Below, one piece after another: positions 18,587 to 26,538 of a DNA stretch of 64,000 bases (its first letter is position 1; every line of letters begins with the position of its first letter). Location of the stretch: contig NZ_JAAIYO010000005.1 in the NCBI RefSeq assembly GCF_014930455.1, forward strand, positions 434,001 through 498,000, given 5' to 3'. The notes below the pieces were generated by a model. It saw only the letters and a list, made by a program, of their open reading frames with translations. It was not told the origin of the DNA and did no database searches. The DNA is from Corallococcus soli (GTDB lineage: Bacteria > Myxococcota > Myxococcia > Myxococcales > Myxococcaceae). Both the position numbers and the translations under genes were made by a program.

Positions 18587-19710
18587 GGAGCGGGCGTGTC
18601 TGTGTTCACCTGGCCTGCGTGGACGGTGAGCCAGAGGGAGTCACTGGCGGCGGCGGCCCGGACGAGCCCCGCGTCGGTGGTGGTGAGGAAGACCTGCGCG
18701 CCGCTCTGGGCCAGGTAGCCCATGAGGTAGGCATTGCGCTCCGGGTCCAGCTCGCTGGAGACGTCATCCAGCAGGAGCAGGGGGAGGAAGCCCATGGCGG
18801 CCTCCAGGTTCTCGATTTCAGCGATCTTCCAGCCGAGCACCAGGGCGCGCTGCTGGCCCTGGCTGGCATAGGCGCGGGCGCTGCGACCGCCGAGCGTCAC
18901 GGAGACGTCGTCCACATGCGGGCCCACGGAGGTGAAGCCGCGGTCCAGGTCCCGGCGCAGGCGGGCGGCCAGGGCTTCGCGCAGGGCGGTCGCGAGGGCG
19001 GCCTCGTCGGCCTGGGCGAAGTCGGTGCCGATATGGGCGGGGTGGTAGCCGTAGACGGCGGGGTCGGCCGTGCGGCCGATGGAGGCGAAGGTCGCCTGGG
19101 CGCGAGGCGCCAGCTCCGCCATCAGCGAGCGGCGGCGGGCGTAGAGGCGGGCACCGGCGCGGGCGAGCGTTTCGTCGTAGGCGTCCAGGTACGCGGCGTC
19201 GACGGTGGCGCCGTCGCGGAGCAGGCGGTTGCGGTTCTTGAGGGCGCGGGCGTACTCGCGGCTCTCCCGGAGGAAGGCGGGGTAGCGGTTGAACACGGCG
19301 CGGTCGAGGAAGGCGCGGCGTGAGTCGGGGCCGCCCTTGATGACCTCCAGGTCGTCGGGGGTGAAGGCGACGACGGAGACCCCGCCGAAGTAGTCCTCCA
19401 GGCTGGAGGCCTTCTTGCCGTCCACGAGGGCCTGGCGGGTGCCGCCGCCGACCTCGACGGAGATTTCGCGCTCGGCGCCCTTGAGGAGGAAGCGGCCGGT
19501 GACGCGGGCGGCCTGGGAGCCCCAGCGGACGAGCTCGGAGAGGCGGCCAGCGCGCAGGGGCTTGAGGGTGGCGAGGAAGTAGAGCGCCTCCAGGAGGTTG
19601 GTCTTCCCCTGCCCGTTCTGCCCCACGGCGATGGTCGCGTGGATGCTGGGCGCGAGCTGCACCAACGGGAGGTTGCGGAAGTCCTGGACCTGGAGTGAGA
19701 GGAGGCGCAC
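18583..19710 (-). CDS. recF: DNA replication and repair protein RecF
   Basis: A 375-residue SMC-like ATPase that binds gapped DNA and helps load RecA with RecO/RecR. It begins MRLLSLQVQDFRN, typical of RecF. Walker A is GQNGQGKTNLLEALYF; later come GPHVDDV, the signature-like SQGQQRALVLGWKIAE and Walker B LLLLDDVSSELD. Length matches the family. The start is GTG. It lies downstream of the putative immunity gene with a 41-nt gap, and is on the dnaN/gyrB strand, separated from dnaN by the toxin-like cassette and another gene. Confidence 0.96.
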   Translation of the reverse strand: MRLLSLQVQDFRNLPLVQLAPSIHATIAVGQNGQGKTNLLEALYFLATLKPLRAGRLSELVRWGSQAARVTGRFLLKGAEREISVEVGGGTRQALVDGKKASSLEDYFGGVSVVAFTPDDLEVIKGGPDSRRAFLDRAVFNRYPAFLRESREYARALKNRNRLLRDGATVDAAYLDAYDETLARAGARLYARRRSLMAELAPRAQATFASIGRTADPAVYGYHPAHIGTDFAQADEAALATALREALAARLRRDLDRGFTSVGPHVDDVSVTLGGRSARAYASQGQQRALVLGWKIAEIENLEAAMGFLPLLLLDDVSSELDPERNAYLMGYLAQSGAQVFLTTTDAGLVRAAAASDSLWLTVHAGQVNTDTPAP

Positions 19711-19751
19711 AGCGTCACCGGGGAGGGGCCCTTCGTACTACAGGCCTGCCC

Positions 19752-20105
19752 CTAGCCGATGAAGATATCCGCCTGCGGAAGGGTCGCTGCGTTTTCAAGA
19801 CTCACGAGCGCCGCATCCAGCCTGGAGCACACGGCGGCCTTGCCCTCGTCTGGAGGGCTGCTCATCCATTGGCGAAGCGCGCGCAACTCCGTGAGCACAG
19901 CACCCAGGTCCTCTTTCTGGAGGGGAACCCCGGTGCTGAACAAGGGGATCCATCGCAACCCCAGCGCATCACAACCTGGAACCCAGTAACGGCGGAAGGC
20001 GTCCTCCGTCGCCAGGGGAACCAGCTCCGCGTGGGCGTCAGGCTCCGGAAGCCGTTTCACGAGAATCGAGATCGACACGTCTGCTCCCCCATGGAGTCCG
20101 GTCAC
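19752..20105 (-). CDS. Putative immunity protein for the adjacent lipoprotein toxin
   Basis: A 117-residue soluble acidic protein with no signal peptide, expected in the cytoplasm. I chose the GTG at 20105, because it overlaps the upstream stop as GTGA like other coupled genes here; an ATG nine codons earlier (20132) is possible. No family is recognised. The small size, cytoplasmic nature, translational coupling to a gene with a nuclease-like C-terminus, and lower GC than the neighbours are what is expected of a cognate immunity (SitI-like) protein. The role rests on context only. Confidence 0.6.
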   Translation of the reverse strand: MTGLHGGADVSISILVKRLPEPDAHAELVPLATEDAFRRYWVPGCDALGLRWIPLFSTGVPLQKEDLGAVLTELRALRQWMSSPPDEGKAAVCSRLDAALVSLENAATLPQADIFIG

Positions 20106-21721
20106 GGACCATATGTCGCGCTGAAGGTCCAACCCGGGTTTTCTTCCGTCAGACGCGCAAGCTGACGCGTCACTGCTTCTTGCAACGCCGGCCTTCCCTC
20201 CTCAATCCTGAAGAGAAAGCGTCGATACGCTTTCAGCTCCGAAATCGCGGGTACGACCGGAGTTCCACCCACTGCAGGACGCGTGGCGTTGGCGCGGGTC
20301 ATGAGGTTCCTGAGCCGCACGGTCGTCTTCTCGTAGATCTGCTTCATCGCCCATTGTTCTGCTGTCTGCATGGGCTTCCCTGTCCGGGGATGCAAGACCT
20401 CCAGATTCCTCGCCGACTTGTCCTCGATGAACAGCCCAGGCTGGATTTCATCGAACTCGCCCAATGGATCGCCGCGAGCATCAACGATCTCCACGTTCTT
20501 GTAGCGTCCGTCCGTCGCAGAAGCGGAAGCGGAAGCATGAGGGTTACTCCCTGTACTGCTGGAAGCGCTCGACAGCACATAGAGCCCTCCCACGCCCGAC
20601 CTGACAGAGGAAGCCATTCCTCCCACCGGCACGGCGACGCGTTCCAGCACCAAGGCGCCCTGCGCGGAGAGCGACAGCCCCGGCACCATGGCCTCCGCGC
20701 CCCCCATCGCGGCGGTCACCGTGCTGGTCGTCCCCTTGGCGATACCACCGCAGGCATAGAGCGTCGTCACCAACTTCGCGACGGCCTGTATCTGCTCCCC
20801 GCGCGTCATGTACGTGAAGCGCTCCAGGTACTCTGGAGAAGCCGCGAGGAGGGCGGCGAGGCCCTCCGGGAGATGTTGGAGCGCGAGCACACTGTCCGTC
20901 GGAGCGGTGAAGAACTTTCCGACGGCCATGGCCAACTCAAAGAAGGCCTCTCCGGCGCCGTCCAGGGAACGATTGATGACGTCCGCGTCGTCGTACACCT
21001 CGACGACGAACGAGCTGAACACCGGCTGGAGGTGCTCGTCCGCGGGCCGGAACACTCCACCGGTATTGAGATAGAAGCGTCCCAATTCAAAGCCCAGCGC
21101 CCCAAACACACCCTCCTTCCACTCCACCGGGGCCACGCGCTGCTGCGTGCGTCCGGTGAGGACCCACGCGAGATAGCCATCCGGCCGCAGCACCACGGCC
21201 CGGTTGAAGCGCGCCACCCGGCGCAGCAGCTCCTCCCGCGACACGGTGCCGCCCGCGAGCACCTCCCGCAGCAGGAGGCTGGCCCCCATGCGCGGCGGAA
21301 AGTTGCCCGGTGTCACGGGCTTCTTCAGCAGCACCGACAGCAGCCGCTCCGCCTGCTTCGTCGTCAGAGGGGACTCACGCAATGGCATTTCATCCCAGGG
21401 CTCCAGGCCCGCGAACACTAGCAGGCGTTCGAAGGCGTCCGCCTCCACGGCACCACTGTCCACCGCCCGAACGGCGACCTCGGACCGGGCGACAGGGGCT
21501 GCTTCCGTCCCTTGAGGGCGCTCGCTCCGATGACGCCGCAGCCGCGAGGATTCTCCAGGCGACTGGCGGTGATCCACTTCGCTGACTGCGAGCCTCGGTA
21601 CGGGCGAAGGCGCGGCCCGCGCGCTGTCCTTCAGGACATGAGCATTGCCATACAGGGGGCGCACGGAGGCACAGCCCGTGATGAGCAGCACCACGCTCAA
21701 TACCCAAGCGTCAACGCGCAT
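20102..21721 (-). CDS. SitA-like lipoprotein with nuclease-like C-terminal domain (putative polymorphic toxin)
   Basis: A 539-residue protein with a lipoprotein signal (lipobox LITGC, Cys17), a long N-terminal domain with a Gly/Ser/Ala-rich hydrophobic stretch (about 320-390), a Ser/Ala hinge (SSASSSTGSNPHASASASA), then a C-terminal ~130-residue module. That module contains E422-F-D424 followed after eight residues by E433-D-K435, the spacing of a PD-(D/E)xK nuclease centre, and AEQWAMKQIYEKT. Long lipoprotein plus variable toxic tail plus downstream small gene is the architecture of SitA toxins passed between myxobacteria by outer membrane exchange. Start ATG 21721 overlaps the upstream gene by 11 nt. 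Toxicity is inferred. Confidence 0.6.
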   Translation of the reverse strand: MRVDAWVLSVVLLITGCASVRPLYGNAHVLKDSARAAPSPVPRLAVSEVDHRQSPGESSRLRRHRSERPQGTEAAPVARSEVAVRAVDSGAVEADAFERLLVFAGLEPWDEMPLRESPLTTKQAERLLSVLLKKPVTPGNFPPRMGASLLLREVLAGGTVSREELLRRVARFNRAVVLRPDGYLAWVLTGRTQQRVAPVEWKEGVFGALGFELGRFYLNTGGVFRPADEHLQPVFSSFVVEVYDDADVINRSLDGAGEAFFELAMAVGKFFTAPTDSVLALQHLPEGLAALLAASPEYLERFTYMTRGEQIQAVAKLVTTLYACGGIAKGTTSTVTAAMGGAEAMVPGLSLSAQGALVLERVAVPVGGMASSVRSGVGGLYVLSSASSSTGSNPHASASASATDGRYKNVEIVDARGDPLGEFDEIQPGLFIEDKSARNLEVLHPRTGKPMQTAEQWAMKQIYEKTTVRLRNLMTRANATRPAVGGTPVVPAISELKAYRRFLFRIEEGRPALQEAVTRQLARLTEENPGWTFSATYGP

Positions 21722-23078
21722 TGTCCACCCCCAGACCGAAGGAGGCGTAGGAACCCGGACGCAGTGCTCCATCCGCTTCCGGAAACAACTGCGTTCCGCC
21801 CTGCCCCAGTGCGTACAGATTCCCCGCGAAGCGCCAGCGCAGCTCCCCGGACACCAGGTAGCGGGTCCCCGGCTGGCCCAGGCCCACCGCGAGCGCACTG
21901 GCGGCGAGCTCAATGCTCCGGTCGAAGAGCTGCAGGGCGAGGCGCCCATCCGCGTCCACGCGTCCCCAGGTGAAGACCTCCGCCGCCCAGGACAGGCTCA
22001 GGTGGCGCTGCACCAGCCCGCCCAACCGCTCCGCGTCCCAACCGACGTTTGCTTCGGCATAGGCAGAGGCGCCGTATGGAAACAGGACTTCCGCCGAGGA
22101 CACACCGGAGCTCCCTGCCGCGTGAAAGCGCGCCAGTTCATGATCCGGACCGAAGAAGCCCTGACGGAAACCTCCGTGCTGTCGCCGCACCTCCAATCGA
22201 AGGCGTGCATTCAGCCGCGGCGTCTCCGCGTCAGCGCCCACCCCCGCCACCGCACCCCACGCACCTCCCATCCCCGGACGTCCACCCCAACCCGCGAACA
22301 GGTGCAGTTCAAAACCCGGCCGGACCAGCACCACCGCGGTGCCGTCCAGGTGGGCCAGCGTGACCTGTGGCGAAGAACCCTCGCCCTTCCCTCCGTCGTG
22401 AACGGCAGACACCGCCAACGTGTACCGCCCGGCCTGCCTCGGCCGACCGAAGAGGACGTGCTCCAGGTCCACCTCCGCCTCCGCCCCCAGGAGGCGTGCA
22501 CCCAGGACATCCGAAGCGAAGGCCTCCACGTAGAGCGGCCCCAGCGTCCCCGTGAGGAAGCCACCGGCCGGGTGGTAATCCGGGTTGCTCCGGTTGGAGT
22601 AACGCCGCACCAGGTGCGCGGACAGCAGGCTGTAGCTGTCCAGGGCCCCCACCCAGAGTCCCCAGGGCGCCTCATCCGAGCCCCATTTGAAGGCGCGCAC
22701 CAGCTGTCCCCAATCCGAAAGGCTGTCCCAGTCCTCCTTCCGGATGAGTCGCTCGCCCTGACTGCCGCCCCACAGTCGCAGCCGCACGGGAGCGCCCAGG
22801 TTGACGCCGAACTCCGCCCCACCGTCCACCACCAGGGTGGGAGTCACCTGCAAGAAGCCTTCGCTCTTCGCGGCGCCATTGCGAGGCAGCAGGGCCAGCG
22901 TCGTGACATCGAGCCGCGTCAGGTAATGCCAGTCATGCTCCGAAGCCAGGGCAGGTCCCCTGCTGACAGCCGGTGGGGCGTCGTCGGAGGAAGCCTCCAG
23001 CGGTGCCTCCTGGCTGGACGCCCAACCCACCCCGGGCCATGACAACAGCCAGAACACCACGACCCAGCTTCCCCTCAT
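21711..23078 (-). CDS. Secreted outer-membrane-barrel-like protein of the toxin cassette
   Basis: A 455-residue protein with a Sec signal peptide (MRGSWVVVFWLLSWPGVGWA). The rest is rich in alternating hydrophobic/polar strands, Gly, Trp and Tyr, and ends in a strand with a polar terminus (GSYASFGLGVDNAR), as expected for a beta-barrel, though the last residue is not the usual Phe. No family recognised. Its stop overlaps the start of the lipoprotein toxin-like gene, so it is the first gene of a coupled three-gene unit. It could export, display or receive the lipoprotein. Confidence 0.6.
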   Translation of the reverse strand: MRGSWVVVFWLLSWPGVGWASSQEAPLEASSDDAPPAVSRGPALASEHDWHYLTRLDVTTLALLPRNGAAKSEGFLQVTPTLVVDGGAEFGVNLGAPVRLRLWGGSQGERLIRKEDWDSLSDWGQLVRAFKWGSDEAPWGLWVGALDSYSLLSAHLVRRYSNRSNPDYHPAGGFLTGTLGPLYVEAFASDVLGARLLGAEAEVDLEHVLFGRPRQAGRYTLAVSAVHDGGKGEGSSPQVTLAHLDGTAVVLVRPGFELHLFAGWGGRPGMGGAWGAVAGVGADAETPRLNARLRLEVRRQHGGFRQGFFGPDHELARFHAAGSSGVSSAEVLFPYGASAYAEANVGWDAERLGGLVQRHLSLSWAAEVFTWGRVDADGRLALQLFDRSIELAASALAVGLGQPGTRYLVSGELRWRFAGNLYALGQGGTQLFPEADGALRPGSYASFGLGVDNAR

Positions 23079-23231
23079 GGACGTCCCTGTCTTTCGTGAC
23101 AGCCTTCACGCGGCCACCAGGACAAGGACTACCAGGAGGGTCTGACCTGAAGGAGTACCCCTGCCACGCCCTCACGTCACGGGAGCGCCGCCACATGCCC
23201 CATCAATCGCCCCCGGCGGATGTCTGTCTTT

Positions 23232-24422
23232 TCAGCCCTGCCGCAGGGCCGCGTGTCTCGCCGCCTGCACCAACGCGAGCAGGTCCCCCGCGGTCCCCAC
23301 GCCCAACGCGGCCGGCGTCGCGCGCTCCGGAGAGAACAGCCGCGCGGGCGTGCTCGTGCGTCCCCGCAGCAGCACGAAGAGGCGCAGCGCATCCCGCAGG
23401 GCCTCCACCTCCGGCCCCTCCTCGCGCCGCGCCCGGTGCGCCGCCTGCTCCAGCCGCGCCCACGCCGTCTCCTCGCGCCACGGCCCCACCGGCCGCGCTC
23501 GCGACAGCTCCGCCAGCGCCGCCGCCGCCTCCAGCACCCCCGCGCGGCCCTCCGTGAAGACGTCCCCCGCCTCCAGCCGCAGCTCCGGCTCCTCGGCGCG
23601 CCCGGCCCGCCAGGACAGCAGCGCCGGCAGCTCCGATTCGCGCGGCACCACCGGCGTCAGCTCCGCCTCCAGCACCGCGCGCACCCGCACCCGCGCCACG
23701 TCGTGCCAGAAGGCCGCGTGCAGCAGCAGCTCCGGCCCGCTGCGCGGCACCCGCATGGGCGCCCGGCGCATCCTCCGCTGGAGGAAATCCCGGATGCCGC
23801 CCCGCGAGTCGTAGCGCTCCAGCCGCTCCCACAGCGCCACCAGCGCGGCGGCGCCCAGGGGCAGCGCGCGGGCCAGCTCGCGCGCCTCGTCCCCGGTGAA
23901 CGACTGCGCCCCCTCCGACACGGGGCGCTTGAAGACCCGCTCGAAGACTTCCCCCGCGGCGCACGCGGCCCGCAGCTCCGGCAGGTTTCGCGGCAACAGC
24001 TCCACCGCCTGGGCCCAGACCCGGCCGCCGAGCAGCGGCCCCGCGTCCAGCACCTCGTTCTCCAGGAGCAGCAGCGCTTCACCCAGCGTGTCAGGTCCCC
24101 CGTCCCGCGCCGACAATCGCCGGCGCACCGCGCGGTCCACCGCCTCGCGCAGGCGGAACACGTCCAGCAGCAGCTTCACCGGCGCGGCGTCGCGCGGCCA
24201 GCCCTCCACCTCCGCGCGGCGCTTCACCGCCTGGAGCGTCGCGTCCACCTCCGGCTGGACCGCGGCCACTTCCCGCAGCAGCTCGAAGTGGTTGCGCAGC
24301 CGGTCCTTCCAGAAGAAGGACTCCAGGATGCCCTTGAGCGCGCGGTAGCGCAGGCGCGTGGCCTCCAGGAGGTCCGCTCGGTCCTCCAACCGCGCTCTCA
24401 GGTCATCCGGACGGGTCGCCAC
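23232..24422 (-). CDS. Hypothetical helical protein
   Basis: A 396-residue, almost entirely helical, Arg/Glu/Leu-rich soluble protein from a GTG start. No signal peptide, membrane segment or catalytic motif is visible, and no family is recognised. Codon use is typical of the genome, unlike the cassette to its left. It lies between dnaN and the toxin-like operon, on the same strand, with a 111-nt gap from dnaN, so it may be in a dnaN transcript. Confidence 0.65.
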   Translation of the reverse strand: MATRPDDLRARLEDRADLLEATRLRYRALKGILESFFWKDRLRNHFELLREVAAVQPEVDATLQAVKRRAEVEGWPRDAAPVKLLLDVFRLREAVDRAVRRRLSARDGGPDTLGEALLLLENEVLDAGPLLGGRVWAQAVELLPRNLPELRAACAAGEVFERVFKRPVSEGAQSFTGDEARELARALPLGAAALVALWERLERYDSRGGIRDFLQRRMRRAPMRVPRSGPELLLHAAFWHDVARVRVRAVLEAELTPVVPRESELPALLSWRAGRAEEPELRLEAGDVFTEGRAGVLEAAAALAELSRARPVGPWREETAWARLEQAAHRARREEGPEVEALRDALRLFVLLRGRTSTPARLFSPERATPAALGVGTAGDLLALVQAARHAALRQG

Positions 24423-24533
24423 GCCCCCATCATAAGGAGACCCCGCGCCGGGCGCAGGCCGTCCCCTGGCGCGGAGCGTCGAGCGTGAAACGGTGCGGCC
24501 GGAGCGACGTGGGAAGGTGGACGCCGGCCCCGC

Positions 24534-25640
24534 TCAAACGCGCATGGGCATGACCACGGCCGTGAAGCTGCGGTCGCCGGGGCCGTGCAGCACGCCCGGG
24601 CTGTGCTCGTCGCCCAGTTCGAAGCTGACCTCGTCCGTGTCGGTGACGCCCAGCACGTCCATCAGGTAGCGCGCGTTGAAGCCGATGGTGATGTCGTTGC
24701 CCTGGTAGTCCACGTCCAGCGCGTCGCGCGCCTCGCCCAGGTCCGGGTTGCTGGCGGTGATGAGCAGCTTGCCCTTCTCCAGCCCGATGCGGATCGCGTT
24801 GCTCTTGTCCGCCGACAGCAGCGCGATGCGCTTGAGCCCCTCCAGCAGGCGCGTCTTCGGCACGAGGACGACCTTCTCGCCCTCCTTGGGGATGACGCGC
24901 TGGTACTCCGGGAACTGCCCGTCGATGAGGCGCATCACCATGGTGAGGCCCGGCTTCTTGAACAGCGCCGAGTTCTCCGCGAAGCCCAGGTGGCACTCGG
25001 CGTCCGGCGCCTCGTCCAGCAGGCGCTTGAGCTCCATCAGGCCCTTGCGCGGGATGATGACGCCGCTCTTGAGCTTGAAGTCGCCCTTCATCTCCCGCTC
25101 GATGAGCGACAGCCGGTGACCGTCCGTGGCCACCATGCGCACCTTGCCGCTGGCCTGGGGCTCGAAGAAGACGCCGTTGAGGATGTAGCGCGTCTCATCG
25201 CTGGAGATGGCGAACTGGGTCTTCTTGATCATCTCCAGCAGGACGTTGCCGGAGATCTGCACCAGCGGCGCGTTCTCCTCCTTGGGCAGCTTCGGGTACT
25301 CCTCCGCCGCCATGCCGACGATCTTGAAGTGCGCGGAGCCGGAGCTGATGTCCACGTAGTTGTTCGCCAGCTTCTTGAGCGTCACCTCCGCGTCCGGGAG
25401 GTTCTGCACGATGTCGAAGACGTACTTCGCGCTCAGGGTGACGGCGCCCGGCTTGGACACGTCCGCCGAGTGCTCCGACACCACGCCGATGTCCAGGTCG
25501 AAGGCCGTGACGGTGACGCTGCCCTTGTTCGCCGTGAGCAGCACGTTGGCGAGGATGGGCATCGTCGTCTTGCGCTCCACGATGCCCTGGGCGCGATAGA
25601 GGGCCTTCTTCAGCTCGTCGGAGGCGATGCGGAATTCCAT
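24534..25640 (-). CDS. dnaN: DNA polymerase III beta subunit (sliding clamp)
   Basis: A 368-residue protein, normal for the beta clamp that tethers Pol III to DNA. It begins MEFRIASDELKKALYRAQGIVERK. Domain landmarks include MPILANVLL, the ATDGHRLSL element of the middle domain, LIDGQFPEY, and the C-terminal VVMPMRV, matching the hallmark MPMR end that forms part of the partner-binding pocket. The three clamp repeats are complete. It is on the recF and gyrB strand in the classical order, but here separated from recF by about 4.8 kb. No DnaA or obvious replication origin is in the window. Confidence 0.97.
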   Translation of the reverse strand: MEFRIASDELKKALYRAQGIVERKTTMPILANVLLTANKGSVTVTAFDLDIGVVSEHSADVSKPGAVTLSAKYVFDIVQNLPDAEVTLKKLANNYVDISSGSAHFKIVGMAAEEYPKLPKEENAPLVQISGNVLLEMIKKTQFAISSDETRYILNGVFFEPQASGKVRMVATDGHRLSLIEREMKGDFKLKSGVIIPRKGLMELKRLLDEAPDAECHLGFAENSALFKKPGLTMVMRLIDGQFPEYQRVIPKEGEKVVLVPKTRLLEGLKRIALLSADKSNAIRIGLEKGKLLITASNPDLGEARDALDVDYQGNDITIGFNARYLMDVLGVTDTDEVSFELGDEHSPGVLHGPGDRSFTAVVMPMRV

Positions 25641-25958
25641 CGTGGGCGTCCTTACAGGTCACGGCCCGGAAGGCCGATTGCGCGGGGCGGGTGTACAACG
25701 AACGCCATAGGGCTTCCACCGTCTTGGCGCCCCCTTTGTCCAGCCCCGGGGACCTGCCCGGACGTCCAGGTAGGATACCACCGAAATACCCGTGCCACCC
25801 TGGCCGGCGGGCGCCCGGCCGGGCAGAGTGGACCCGTCCGCGAGTCCCGGACGTTGAACAGGCGGCGGAAGGGCCCACCAGGGCCATCACCGCATCCGAT
25901 GTCCTGGAACCCGGCCCGGCGGCGAAGGACACTGCCGCCCCCCTCGAACGGAGTCGCC
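25641..25958. other. Divergent intergenic region between dnaN and a lipoprotein gene
   Basis: It must contain the leftward dnaN promoter and the rightward lipoprotein promoter. No gene is supported, no cluster of TTATCCACA-type boxes was seen, and no convincing promoter hexamers are visible. Confidence 0.5.
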
Positions 25959-26459
25959 ATGAACGTCCGCTCCCTGCTGCTCTCCGCCGTGCTCGTGTTC
26001 GGCTCCGTGGCATGCAGCAAGCCGCCCTCCTCCACCACCCCGTCGTCAGGTGACGAGTCCGGTGCGGCGGCGTCCGCCGACCTCAAGCCGACCGACGGCA
26101 CCCCGACCCCTGCCTCGCCCACCGGCAACGAGCCGGGAACGGCCGCCCCCACCCCCACCCCTGGAGATGCCACCATGAGCGCCACCTACATCGTCAAGGA
26201 CAACGGCAAGCGCTGCTTCGCCCCGCCCTGCGACCACTACGACGTCTTCCTCGCGGACAAGCCGGACGAGAAGCTCAAGTCCATCCACGAGGTGGACCTG
26301 AGCGCCGTCACCGGCGGCGACGACGCGAAGCAGGGTGAGCTGATGAAGCGGGCCTTCACGCCGGCAGGCCTGAAGCTGGAGGGTTCGCTGACCGAGGGCC
26401 CCAACGCCGTCCGCAACATCAAGCTGGACACGCTGCGCGCCACCCGCGTCATCGACTGA
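25959..26459 (+). CDS. Lipoprotein with DUF6748-like domain
   Basis: A 166-residue lipoprotein: signal with lipobox (SVAC), then about 45 residues of Pro/Thr/Ser/Gly linker, then a C-terminal domain starting SATYIVKDNGKRCFAPPCDHY. The K-x-CFAPPC-x-HY pattern resembles DUF6748-type domains that I recall from myxobacterial secreted proteins; this match is from memory. Two Cys may pair. It ends 80 nt before the convergent caspase gene, with a strong shared hairpin. Function unknown. Confidence 0.75.
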   Translation: MNVRSLLLSAVLVFGSVACSKPPSSTTPSSGDESGAAASADLKPTDGTPTPASPTGNEPGTAAPTPTPGDATMSATYIVKDNGKRCFAPPCDHYDVFLADKPDEKLKSIHEVDLSAVTGGDDAKQGELMKRAFTPAGLKLEGSLTEGPNAVRNIKLDTLRATRVID

Positions 26460-26484
26460 CGCAGGACGAAGGCTCCTGGCCCCG

Positions 26485-26511
26485 CCGGGACCGCGCCACC
26501 CGCGGTCCCGG
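26485..26511. terminator. Bidirectional hairpin terminator
   Basis: CCGGGACCGCG and CGCGGTCCCGG form a perfect 11-bp stem around a 5-nt CCACC loop between convergent genes. Confidence 0.8.
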
Positions 26512-26538
26512 TCGTGCGTGGCCGGAGCCCGCCGTTGA

